64,000 nucleotides of DNA, from NCBI RefSeq assembly GCF_900100005.1, contig NZ_FNEB01000002.1:372001-436000 (forward strand), written 5' to 3'. This stretch comes from Lutimaribacter saemankumensis. Its GTDB lineage: Bacteria; Pseudomonadota; Alphaproteobacteria; Rhodobacterales; Rhodobacteraceae. The position numbers and the translations under genes were made by a program. Positions 1 through 7,704 of the stretch are shown here, in pieces. Position 1 is the first letter of the stretch. The number at the start of each line of letters is the position of its first letter. The notes under the pieces were generated by a model. The model saw nothing but the letters and a program-made list of their open reading frames with translations. It was not told the DNA's origin and searched no databases.

Positions 1-2
1 GT

Positions 3-521
3 TCGACGATCGAAGCTGCCGATATCTCGGACCGTCCGATCGCGATCACACATGCCAACCCGTATGACTGGCATCCCGCGCTGCGCAACAAGCGCGACGA
101 TGTGATCAGAGCGGTCACGCAGAATGGCGGGATGCTGGGGTTTTCTCTTTATCCGCATCACCTGAAGGACAAGAGCGACTGCAGCCTTCAAAGTTTTTGC
201 GAGATGATCGCGCGGATGGCCGATCGTTACGGGGTAGCACATCTGGGGATCGGGTCGGACCTGTGCCAGGACCAGCCCGACAGCGTTGTCGAGTGGATGC
301 GTGTCGGCCGCTGGAGCAAGGAAATCGACTATGGCGAGGGCTCGGCCGCGAACCCCGGATTTCCACCGCAACCCGCTTGGTTCCGGGACAATCGCGATTT
401 CGGAAACATCGAACAAGGATTGCGTGCCACGGGAATGAGCGCCGACGAGGTTGGGGCAATCATGGGTGGAAACTGGTATCGCTTCTTCGAGGCGAATTTC
501 GGGCCACAGGGTCGGGCATGA
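3..521 (+). CDS. Membrane dipeptidase (peptidase M19), 3' part
   Basis: Only the C-terminal 172 codons are in the window; the frame is open from base 3. The residues ITHANP followed by RNK are the metal-site region of renal-dipeptidase (M19) enzymes, zinc hydrolases of dipeptides, and the GIGSD stretch near residue 80 is also typical. The stop overlaps the next start as ATGA, so it is translationally coupled to the unknown protein that follows. It leads a five-gene plus-strand block ending with redox enzymes, which suggests processing of an amino-acid-derived substrate; the substrate cannot be read from sequence. Confidence 0.85.
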   Translation, partial: STIEAADISDRPIAITHANPYDWHPALRNKRDDVIRAVTQNGGMLGFSLYPHHLKDKSDCSLQSFCEMIARMADRYGVAHLGIGSDLCQDQPDSVVEWMRVGRWSKEIDYGEGSAANPGFPPQPAWFRDNRDFGNIEQGLRATGMSADEVGAIMGGNWYRFFEANFGPQGRA

Positions 522-2185
522 CGATTGCGCGGCGCCCCCCCGAACAGGTGATGCGCCTGTCACGCCTCGGTTCGCTGCACGCCTGCCGGCTGAGCTTCAT
601 GAGGCAGCTAACCCGGAGAATGGCCGCCGAAAACTGGCAGTTCGCCCGGACGGAGTTCGATATCGACGCCACCGGCAAGGGCCACGCTGTCTATACCGCG
701 ACCGGCCCGGAGCGCAGTTATTCCCTTGTCGCCTTCGCGCATGACCTGCCAGATGAAAAGCGGTCGGACAGGGTAATCGCCGATGCCTGGGACGCGACTT
801 TCGCGCTGTTCGACGGAGTTCCGACAAAGGCGGATATTACCCGTCTGGCCAAGAACGTCCCCCGCCAGGAGGCAGGACGGATCAGCGAAACAGAATTGTC
901 CCTGTCACGGGCGAACCGGTCGGTGCGGCTTTGGGAGCATGTTGTCGATGCTTTGGCTGATGGTCGGCAACCGGATGCGTCCGAAATCGCGCAGGTGGGA
1001 TACCTGATGCGGACCACGGCCGTTTATGGATCGGGCAAGTTCGGCGCGGCGGATCGAGAGATGATCGCCGACCGCCCTGAGATGCAGGCGCCCTTTCAGG
1101 CGGAAATGCTGTCGGTCTACCTGACGCGCTGGTTCGTGCGCGACCTTGTGGAACACATCGCCCATGCGCGCGGCGGGGCCGGTGCGGCCCGGCTTGACCC
1201 GCATATCGCGCGCCGGCTGGGCATCGGGAATTCCACAGGCCTGGGGATGGCCCCGTTCATCATCAACCACCCGGTTCTGTTCAACAACTGGATCATGGCA
1301 AGGGAAGAGGCGATTGCCCGCGTGCGTGCCGTCGAGCATGCGACAAGCAACGAGATTTCGCAGTTTCACGAGATCTTTCGCCGTGCCAACGCCTCGGTCG
1401 ATGACTGGCGGTCCGAACATCCCTGGCAAATCGAGAAACTGACCGCTCTTCGCGCCGATATCGCGCGGCTGCGCGGGTATTTCGCGACCCATGAGTTCAC
1501 CGGCACTTATCCTTGGGACAGGCTTGCGTCGTGGGCGGAAAAACACATCGCCGAGGACGCGCAGGAATGGCTGCTATCCCTGATGCTCGAACCCTATGCG
1601 CGGCTGGTGGACGATCTGGGCGGCTGCATGGCAGACCCGCTGGGCCCCACCACAATCGACGGTGCGATGCCGGTCGGGCAGGTCAGGGCGCTGTTGAAAG
1701 GCAGTTTCGAATGGGCGCTCGATCTGGATTGGGATGCGCCCGAGAATTGCGCACGCCTTTGGTATGTCTCCGAGGAAAAACTGGAGCCACGTCTGGGGGC
1801 GCGGTTCGACGAGCCGCTCGAACCCTATGAACAACCGCTTGCACCTGCCCGCGATGCGGCAGCGGCCTATCGTGAACTGGCCCGGTTCGGCGCAGACACA
1901 CCAATTGCCGAGTTCCTGGAGGCGCGTCCAGAATTCCGCCATGTGATCCGGCGCGCACAAATCGCCGGTTTCGCACCCTATGCCGAAATCCGCGACAACA
2001 CGATTGGTGCAGACGTCATGCCCATAGACATGCTGCGCGCCAAGCTGTCGTTCTTTGGGGCCACACATTTCGACCCCAGGTCGGACCGCTGGGTCAGGAT
2101 CTGCATGTATGCCGGCGCGCCCTACCCCGATGAATTGACACCCGGAAGCGCGGATTTCTGGAACTACCCCGAGGTCGCCGCGTGA
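518..2185 (+). CDS. Conserved hypothetical protein, 555 aa, no recognised family
   Basis: I chose the ATG at 518 because it overlaps the dipeptidase stop; the frame runs open further upstream but that part is a shadow of the dipeptidase. The protein looks soluble, with no signal peptide or obvious membrane segment. Visible landmarks are a YGSGKFG stretch near residue 170, a glycine-rich GNSTGLGMAPF stretch near residue 245 followed by INHPVLFNNW, and a Trp-rich C-terminal third ending in a YAGAPYPDE segment. I do not recognise a catalytic motif. It overlaps both neighbours, so it belongs to an operon with a dipeptidase, a DUF3726 protein and an Ldh-family dehydrogenase, and is probably an enzyme or accessory factor of the same pathway. 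Confidence 0.75.
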   Translation: MTIARRPPEQVMRLSRLGSLHACRLSFMRQLTRRMAAENWQFARTEFDIDATGKGHAVYTATGPERSYSLVAFAHDLPDEKRSDRVIADAWDATFALFDGVPTKADITRLAKNVPRQEAGRISETELSLSRANRSVRLWEHVVDALADGRQPDASEIAQVGYLMRTTAVYGSGKFGAADREMIADRPEMQAPFQAEMLSVYLTRWFVRDLVEHIAHARGGAGAARLDPHIARRLGIGNSTGLGMAPFIINHPVLFNNWIMAREEAIARVRAVEHATSNEISQFHEIFRRANASVDDWRSEHPWQIEKLTALRADIARLRGYFATHEFTGTYPWDRLASWAEKHIAEDAQEWLLSLMLEPYARLVDDLGGCMADPLGPTTIDGAMPVGQVRALLKGSFEWALDLDWDAPENCARLWYVSEEKLEPRLGARFDEPLEPYEQPLAPARDAAAAYRELARFGADTPIAEFLEARPEFRHVIRRAQIAGFAPYAEIRDNTIGADVMPIDMLRAKLSFFGATHFDPRSDRWVRICMYAGAPYPDELTPGSADFWNYPEVAA

Positions 2186-2751
2186 TCCTGTCGCTGAACG
2201 AGGTCGAAGCCCTGGCAAGAAAGGCCGCGCGCGGGGCGGGCCTGCCCTGGGGCGTCGCGGAAGAGGCCGGGATGGCGACAAGATGGCTTTGCGCACATGG
2301 GGTGGACGGCGCAGCAGCGCTTGCCGCGCTTCTGCGGGGGGACCGCGCGGGGCCAAGCGGACTGGACGCAGGAATCAAGCTGGCCGACCGGGCCATGACG
2401 GTCTTGCAGCAGCCGCACCGCATCCCCGATGTGACATGCCCTGCCCTGGTCCTGCCATTCGCCGCCGCCATCGCGCGCCGGGGCGGTGGCAACGTATCCG
2501 TGGCTATCGGTCCTGTGACAGCGGTCACCGACGGGACGGATTTGTCCCTTTCCGGCGACATCCCTGATTTCGCGGATATCGCCGTGATGCCCGGCGGCGA
2601 GCTTGGTTCGCTGTGCCCCCGGGTTGGCCGGGCAGCACCAACGGGCGACGTGAGGAATTACCTGGAAGACTGGGCCCGGCGCACCTACGCCCCGGCCACC
2701 GAGGAAAGCCGGCGCATGGGTGCGGGCGCCGGATTGACGGACAATGACTGA
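2182..2751 (+). CDS. DUF3726-like protein
   Basis: A 189-aa protein starting at GTG (2182), whose start overlaps the preceding stop. The N-terminus (LNEVEALARKAARGAG, then a glycine/alanine-rich helix around WLCAHGVDG) matches my recollection of the DUF3726 family, whose function is unknown. No signal peptide or catalytic motif is seen. The next gene starts inside its last codons, so the dipeptidase, unknown protein, DUF3726 and Ldh genes appear to be one translationally coupled unit. Confidence 0.7.
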   Translation: MILSLNEVEALARKAARGAGLPWGVAEEAGMATRWLCAHGVDGAAALAALLRGDRAGPSGLDAGIKLADRAMTVLQQPHRIPDVTCPALVLPFAAAIARRGGGNVSVAIGPVTAVTDGTDLSLSGDIPDFADIAVMPGGELGSLCPRVGRAAPTGDVRNYLEDWARRTYAPATEESRRMGAGAGLTDND

Positions 2752-3769
2752 GGTTCAAAAGATGCAGACCAGGATACTGACACTTGAGGAAATCGAACAG
2801 CTTGCCATGCGCGCCCTGGTGGCGGCGGGAACAACAGCCGAAAATGCGCGGCCCCTGGCAATCGCGACCGCCGCGACCGAAGCGGACGGCGTGGCGAGCC
2901 ACGGTCTTGCGTATACCCCGATCTATTGTGAGCACGTGCAATGTGGCAAGGTCGATGGACGTGCCGCGCCGGTCGTCACCCAGCCGCGCCCCGGCGTTGT
3001 TTGCGTGGATGCGGCGACGGGGTTTGCGCACCCGGCCATCGACGCCGGGTTTGAACGGTTGGTTCCCACGGCCCGCGAAAACGGCATCGCCGCGCTGGCG
3101 ATAACGAACAGCTACAATTGCGGCGTGCTCGGCTATCACACCTACCGTTTGGCGCAGGAAGGGCTGCTGGGGATCGGTTTCACCAACGCGCCCGCCTCGA
3201 TCGCGCCATCCGGCGGCAAGAAGCCGGTGGTCGGGACAAACCCGTTCTCGATTGCTGCCCCGAATGACGACGGCGAACCGGCGGTTCTGATCGACCAATC
3301 CGCCAGTACGATCGCCAAGTCCGAAGTGATGAAGCACGCGCGCGAAAACAAGCCGATCCCCGAAGGATGGGCGCTGGATGTCGATGGCAACCCGACAACC
3401 GACGCCGAGGCGGGGCTCAAAGGGTCGATGGCGCCGTCGGGCGGCTACAAGGGAGTTGGCATCGCGCTGATGACCGAATTGCTGGCCGCGGCCATGACGG
3501 GGGCGACCCTCGGCATAGATGCCTCGCCTTTCTCCGGCACGGCCGGAGGTCCGCCCAAGACGGGGCAGTTCTTTATCGCGATCGACCCCGGCGCGACGTC
3601 CGGTGGTGCCTTTGCCGACCGGCTTTCGGCGCTTGTGCAGGCAATCCGGGCGCAGGACGGCGCGCATCTGCCCGGCGACGGCCGCAAATCCAAACGGCTG
3701 GCGGCACGCGCGGACGGCGTGGCGGTGAACGTCGCAACGCTTGAGCGGATCGACGCGTTTCTGGGTTGA
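2744..3769 (+). CDS. Malate/L-lactate dehydrogenase (Ldh) family oxidoreductase
   Basis: 341 aa, the usual length for this NAD(P)H-dependent family, which includes malate/lactate, ureidoglycolate and piperideine/pyrroline-2-carboxylate reductases. Diagnostic features are the catalytic-His region ASHGLAYTP near residue 55, NSYNCGVLGYH near residue 123, and GTNPFSIAAP followed by the cofactor region through SGGYKGVGIALM near residue 230. Its start lies 8 bases inside the DUF3726 gene; an alternative ATG is at 2762. Next to a dipeptidase and DUF3726, a cyclic imino-acid (proline or hydroxyproline analogue) reductase is a reasonable guess, but the substrate is not proven. Confidence 0.85.
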   Translation: MTEVQKMQTRILTLEEIEQLAMRALVAAGTTAENARPLAIATAATEADGVASHGLAYTPIYCEHVQCGKVDGRAAPVVTQPRPGVVCVDAATGFAHPAIDAGFERLVPTARENGIAALAITNSYNCGVLGYHTYRLAQEGLLGIGFTNAPASIAPSGGKKPVVGTNPFSIAAPNDDGEPAVLIDQSASTIAKSEVMKHARENKPIPEGWALDVDGNPTTDAEAGLKGSMAPSGGYKGVGIALMTELLAAAMTGATLGIDASPFSGTAGGPPKTGQFFIAIDPGATSGGAFADRLSALVQAIRAQDGAHLPGDGRKSKRLAARADGVAVNVATLERIDAFLG

Positions 3770-3907
3770 TCTTTATCCGATTGTGCAACCCTTAAGCCGC
3801 ATCGCTTGCGGCCCGGCCAGCCATCGGGCACATCATCAGCCATAACGACAGGGTGGGCCCGCACCAGGGGGCTGCCCGTGATCTGAGCAAAAACGGGGGA
3901 AATTCGG

Positions 3908-4870
3908 ATGGCGATCAAGACGGCAATCATCGGGCTTGGCATCATGGGCCGGCGGATGCTGGAACAGATGCAGCAGCATGGAGGATACCAGCTTGTCGCG
4001 CTTTGGGATCCCGATGACGCAGCCTGCGCCGAAGCGGCGAATCTTGCGCCTGGGGCAACGGTGACGCCCTCGGCCGAAGACGCGATTGCGATGGCCGATC
4101 TTGTATATCTCGCCTGCCCCCCGGTCCCGCGAAAGGCTTATGCTTTGGCGGCAGCGGCGGCGGGCAAAGCGGTTTTCCTTGAAAAGCCGCTTGGCGTGAA
4201 TATCGGTGAAAGCGAAGAGCTCGTTTCCAAGCTGGCCGAATACGGCGTCCCGGCTGCCGTGAATTTCACCCAAGGCGCGAGCGTCGCGCTGACCAGAACG
4301 GTCGAGTCTGCGACGGGCGGCGAACTGGGCGAGTTGTGCGGCGTCGATATCGTCGTCACCTATTCGGCCTGGCCACGGGAGTGGCAGAAAGCGGCCGATT
4401 GGCTGCGGTTTCGCGACGAAGGCGGCATGACCCGCGAGGTGATCTCGCATTTCCTTTTCTTCTCGGAGCGTGTTCTTGGGCCATTGTCCGTCACCTGGTC
4501 GCGCCCGAGCTATCCCGCCGATCCCGCATTGTGTGAAACGCATCTTTTGGCACGGCTGGAAACCGCGGATGGCCTGCCTGTCAGTGTTCTTGCCAGCGTG
4601 GGCGGCGCACAGCCCGACCGTCAGGAATTGACGATCAAGGGCGCGCGCCAAAGCCGGCGCATCACGGATTTCTATGCGCGCTGGTCATCGGATGGCGGGC
4701 CGTTCGAGCGGATCGACGACGGACCGGAAGATCCCAGATCAGGAGCTTTGCAGGCGCAACTTGGAGACCTGGAGCGTTGCATCGCCGGCAAACCCAACCG
4801 CCTTGCCACGCCAGCCGAAGCCCTGCGTGTTCAAAAACTGATCGAAACCATGCTGCAGGGCCAGGGCTGA
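3908..4870 (+). CDS. Gfo/Idh/MocA family oxidoreductase
   Basis: 320 aa with an N-terminal Rossmann fold (GLGIMGRRM at residues 9-17) and the family motif FLEKPLGVN near residue 95, whose Lys is the catalytic or cofactor-contacting residue. The C-terminal alpha/beta domain follows. Members oxidise or reduce sugars, inositols or related compounds with NAD(P). A GGGGGAAA ribosome site precedes the ATG. It lies 138 bases after the Ldh gene and is probably read with it, although it may have its own promoter. The substrate is unknown. Confidence 0.85.
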   Translation: MAIKTAIIGLGIMGRRMLEQMQQHGGYQLVALWDPDDAACAEAANLAPGATVTPSAEDAIAMADLVYLACPPVPRKAYALAAAAAGKAVFLEKPLGVNIGESEELVSKLAEYGVPAAVNFTQGASVALTRTVESATGGELGELCGVDIVVTYSAWPREWQKAADWLRFRDEGGMTREVISHFLFFSERVLGPLSVTWSRPSYPADPALCETHLLARLETADGLPVSVLASVGGAQPDRQELTIKGARQSRRITDFYARWSSDGGPFERIDDGPEDPRSGALQAQLGDLERCIAGKPNRLATPAEALRVQKLIETMLQGQG

Positions 4871-4884
4871 CCGAAGCCCTGCAG
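4853..4884 (+). terminator. Hairpin across the stop of the Gfo/Idh/MocA gene
   Basis: CTGCAGGGC at 4853-4861 pairs perfectly with GCCCTGCAG at 4876-4884, with a 14-nt loop that includes the stop codon. No T-run follows, so it is a weak or factor-assisted terminator, or an mRNA-stabilising 3' hairpin. Confidence 0.4.
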
Positions 4885-4944
4885 CCACATGAACACCTGA
4901 TCTGACAACGGCGCGGTATTCGAAGACACCGAAATTGGCTCATG

Positions 4945-5022
4945 GGCGCGTTGCCCGGCGTCGGCCAGGCGATTGCCGACCGATTTCGCGCAGGACGCGC
5001 CCATGTCGTCAAAGGCATGAAG
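4945..5022 (+). pseudogene. Possible remnant of a short-chain dehydrogenase N-terminus
   Basis: The plus strand after the ATG at 4942 encodes GALPGVGQAIADRF and then RAHVV. This follows the dinucleotide-binding beta-alpha-beta pattern of SDR enzymes (usually G-x3-GIG-xAIA). The frame loses resemblance after about 25 codons and runs into the terminator region of the convergent acyl-CoA dehydrogenase. It looks like a leftover scrap of a deleted gene; the short length makes coincidence possible. Confidence 0.35.
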
Positions 5023-5040
5023 GGTATTCCGGGCAAAGCT

Positions 5041-5074
5041 CCGGTGGCTCGGCCCCCAAGGGACGGGCCACCGG
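5041..5074 (-). terminator. Terminator-like hairpin after the acyl-CoA dehydrogenase operon
   Basis: CCGGTGGCTC (5041-5050) can pair with GGGCCACCGG (5065-5074), ten pairs including one G-T, loop 14 nt. On the minus strand it lies 27 bases after the acyl-CoA dehydrogenase stop and is followed by a short T-containing stretch. Confidence 0.45.
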
Positions 5075-5101
5075 GAAAACGCATCCGTTCACATTCGCGG
5101 C

Positions 5102-6214
5102 TCAGGCTTCGAGCGCTGCAAGCATCTTGCGCAGATGCTTGGTGGCGGGCGTAACGATTGCCACGAAGTAAGCTTCGCGCAGGCGGCGCTGCGCTTCGCC
5201 GCCGGAAACATAGCCACGCGCCCCGCAATGCAGCATCGCGAAATGCGCCGCCTCAACCGAAAGTTCACCGCCCTTCAACCGTGCCGTCAGAACGCGCTTC
5301 CAGAACGCGTCGGAAAGGTCGTAGGGCGTCTTGGACATCTCAAGCACGTCTGCAACCAGCGCGTCATATTCCGCCTCAAGATCATCCGCGCCCTTTTCTA
5401 GGAACTGGTTCACATGACCCAGGGGCCCTTCCATCTTGCGGATGAGATCAATCGAGCTTTTGATCATGCCGGCGGCCATCCCGCATTGCAGCAGGACAAA
5501 ACCACCCCGGATGCGCCTGATGAAGTCCGGCGCAGGATCACCGATCACCTGTTCGTCGGGAATGAACGCGTCGCGGAACATCACCTGGCAGGTCGCCGTG
5601 CCGCCCATCGCGACGAAATCATGGTCGAGGCGCAGCTTGACTCCCTTGTCCTCGTCCGCATGGGCGATGGCCATCACGGTCTTGTCGCCCGCGTCGAACA
5701 TCACACCGAACCAACCGTTCTCGGACAGGTTCGACACCCAGGGCAGAACACCTTTCACCACATAGCCGCCATCCACGCGCGTCGCCTTTAGCTTCAGCTT
5801 TTCGATCTCGGCGATCGACTTCATCGGGTTCGACATGCCAGTGCCACCAAGGATTTCCCCGGTCGCGACCTTTGGCAGGATGTTCTCTTTCAGCCAGGTG
5901 TTTTCCGACGAGGCGATGTACCAGCCCAGCGCATCCTGGCACCACATGCAAAACCCGGTGGACAGGCAGGTTTCCGACGCCTTCGCCATGGCAAGGATCG
6001 CAGGACCAAGGTCGCAAGGCGCATCCAACCCGGCAAGATGCGTGCCATAGGCACCGGCACCCCCCATCGCGCGCATCACGGGTTCGGGGTAAAACTTCTC
6101 ATCGTCGATTTTGCGAACAACGGATGTCAGATCCTTTGCGGCGATTTTTTCGACCGCGTCGAAATCGACAGTGTTCAGGGGAGTCGCGATATTCATCTCG
6201 GGGGTTCCTTGCAA
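5102..6214 (-). CDS. Acyl-CoA dehydrogenase family protein
   Basis: 370 aa, flavin-dependent acyl-CoA dehydrogenase fold: helical N-domain, the FAD-binding middle strand region (GGTGMSNPMKS near residue 135, where classic enzymes have the T-E/N-P motif), a beta domain, and a C-terminal helical domain. The usual catalytic-Glu region cannot be placed confidently. The family also includes flavin monooxygenase-like members acting on sulfur or nitrogen compounds. It is the last gene of a minus-strand unit with OsmC and an ABC importer of the nitrate/sulfonate/taurine class, so desulfurisation or oxidation of the imported compound is more likely than ordinary fatty-acid oxidation. That role is inferred. 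Confidence 0.8.
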   Translation of the reverse strand: MQGTPEMNIATPLNTVDFDAVEKIAAKDLTSVVRKIDDEKFYPEPVMRAMGGAGAYGTHLAGLDAPCDLGPAILAMAKASETCLSTGFCMWCQDALGWYIASSENTWLKENILPKVATGEILGGTGMSNPMKSIAEIEKLKLKATRVDGGYVVKGVLPWVSNLSENGWFGVMFDAGDKTVMAIAHADEDKGVKLRLDHDFVAMGGTATCQVMFRDAFIPDEQVIGDPAPDFIRRIRGGFVLLQCGMAAGMIKSSIDLIRKMEGPLGHVNQFLEKGADDLEAEYDALVADVLEMSKTPYDLSDAFWKRVLTARLKGGELSVEAAHFAMLHCGARGYVSGGEAQRRLREAYFVAIVTPATKHLRKMLAALEA

Positions 6215-6292
6215 CTGACAGACAGGACGTTTCGGAGTTGCCCGCCCCCGCCTGCGTCGCGCAGCGCGATGCGGGGGCAGGCCTTTTCAGGA

Positions 6293-6847
6293 TCAGACCG
6301 TTTCGGCGACCATGTTCACGGGACGCGAGAATGTGTTGAATACCGGCGACCACTGAACGACGTGCTGGATCAGACCATCCACCTCTTCCTTGGAGATGCC
6401 TTCGGCTTCCATGTCGACCTTGATGCGCACATCGGTGAAGCCCACAGGCTTTTCGCTGGTGTCGCCGGTGCCCCAGACAGCGGTGATGTTCAGATCGCCC
6501 TCAAGCTCCAGTTCAAGCTTCTGAACGGTCCAGCCGCGCGCCACCGCATTGGCATGCAGGCCCACGGCCACGCAGGAACCCAGAGCCGCCAGAGATGCCT
6601 CGGACGGGTTCGGGGCAGTGTCGTCACCCAAGAGCGCGGGCGGTTCGTCCACGATATAGGGTTCGAGGTCGCGGATATAGTTGGCGTGGCGGAACTTTCC
6701 TTCGGCCACGGTCTTGCACTTGAGCGTCTTGATGGCCTGGGGGTTTTCCTTGCCCTTGGCGATCAGACCTTCGAGGCCGGTTTTATCGATAGGCGCCAGA
6801 CCTTCGGGGGTCAGGCAGCCGGTCAGGACGGTTGCGGGTTCAGACAT
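6293..6847 (-). CDS. OsmC family protein
   Basis: 184 aa. The motif NPSEASLAALGSCVAVGLH (residues 80-98, Cys92) is the core helix of OsmC/Ohr proteins, thiol peroxidases that reduce organic hydroperoxides or handle reactive sulfur. Other cysteines are at 11 and 44; the second catalytic Cys is not certain. The product is cytoplasmic, with no signal peptide. It sits between a permease and the acyl-CoA dehydrogenase on the same strand, so it probably protects against, or takes part in, the chemistry of the imported substrate. A different OsmC occurs at 59784. Confidence 0.85.
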   Translation of the reverse strand: MSEPATVLTGCLTPEGLAPIDKTGLEGLIAKGKENPQAIKTLKCKTVAEGKFRHANYIRDLEPYIVDEPPALLGDDTAPNPSEASLAALGSCVAVGLHANAVARGWTVQKLELELEGDLNITAVWGTGDTSEKPVGFTDVRIKVDMEAEGISKEEVDGLIQHVVQWSPVFNTFSRPVNMVAETV

Positions 6848-6882
6848 GTCAGTTTCTCCTCTGGTTGTCTGGTGTTCGAAAG

Positions 6883-7704
6883 TCAGTGCGCGGTTTCACG
6901 CACCCAGTTGAATTTTCTGATGGCGAGCATGAACAGGTAGTCGAGCGTGAAGCCGATCACCCCGATCACGACCACCACGGCGGCGAGCCGCGCATAATCG
7001 AGCGTGTCGCGCGCATCGTTGATCGCGTAGCCCAGCCCGCTGGTGACCCCGAGGTACTCGGCAGGCACAAGCACGACCCACGCCACACCCAGGGCCAGGC
7101 GCAGACCCGTCAGGATGTCGACGGCAATCGCCGGCAGGATTACGACGAACAGCATGTGAACCGGATTGGCACCGAGGTTGCGGGCAACCTTGAGCCAGGC
7201 CGGATCGATGCGCCGTACTCCTGCGGCAGTCGAAAACAGGATGGGCCAGATCGCGGCGACGCCGATCAGGAAGACGATCGCGGCATCCCAGGTGTCATAA
7301 ACCATGACGGCGATTGGCATCCATGACAGGGGCGAGATCATGCGCAGAAACTGGAACGGCACGTTCGTCAGTTCGCGCAGCCAGCCGACACGGCCGATGG
7401 CAATCCCCGCCGGCACCCCGAGAAGTGCCGCAATGCCAAGACCGGCCCCCACGCGGAACAGCGACGGGCCCGACATGTCGAACACCTCGCCCGAAGTCAC
7501 GATGTCCCACAAGGCGGACAGCGTCGGAGCCGGAGCAAAATCGGCAAAGGCGAACAGGTCGGGATCGTTGGCCACAACCCAACCGCCCAGCCACCAGAGC
7601 GCCATCAGAACAAAAATGCCCAACAGGCCAAAGGCCGGGCCGCGCAACCGGCGCATGGGCGGAAGCGCGATGCGCGCTTCCGTTGTGTCGGCTAGGGCGG
7701 TCAT
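6883..7704 (-). CDS. ABC transporter permease, nitrate/sulfonate/taurine type
   Basis: I start at the ATG at 7704, which overlaps the substrate-binding-protein stop; the open frame extends upstream only as a shadow. 273 aa with a cytoplasmic N-terminus and about six membrane helices (first near residues 25-45, beginning RGPAFGLLGIF). The BPD-transporter coupling region is in the middle (ARNLGANPVHMLFVVILPA). It resembles SsuC/TauC/NrtB. With the ATPase and periplasmic protein upstream it completes an importer. Confidence 0.9.
   Translation of the reverse strand: MTALADTTEARIALPPMRRLRGPAFGLLGIFVLMALWWLGGWVVANDPDLFAFADFAPAPTLSALWDIVTSGEVFDMSGPSLFRVGAGLGIAALLGVPAGIAIGRVGWLRELTNVPFQFLRMISPLSWMPIAVMVYDTWDAAIVFLIGVAAIWPILFSTAAGVRRIDPAWLKVARNLGANPVHMLFVVILPAIAVDILTGLRLALGVAWVVLVPAEYLGVTSGLGYAINDARDTLDYARLAAVVVVIGVIGFTLDYLFMLAIRKFNWVRETAH

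Noticed and set aside
2525-3667. 380-aa minus-strand frame opposite the Ldh gene
   Set aside because: Antisense shadow of the Ldh-family gene; Arg-rich composition and no start site.
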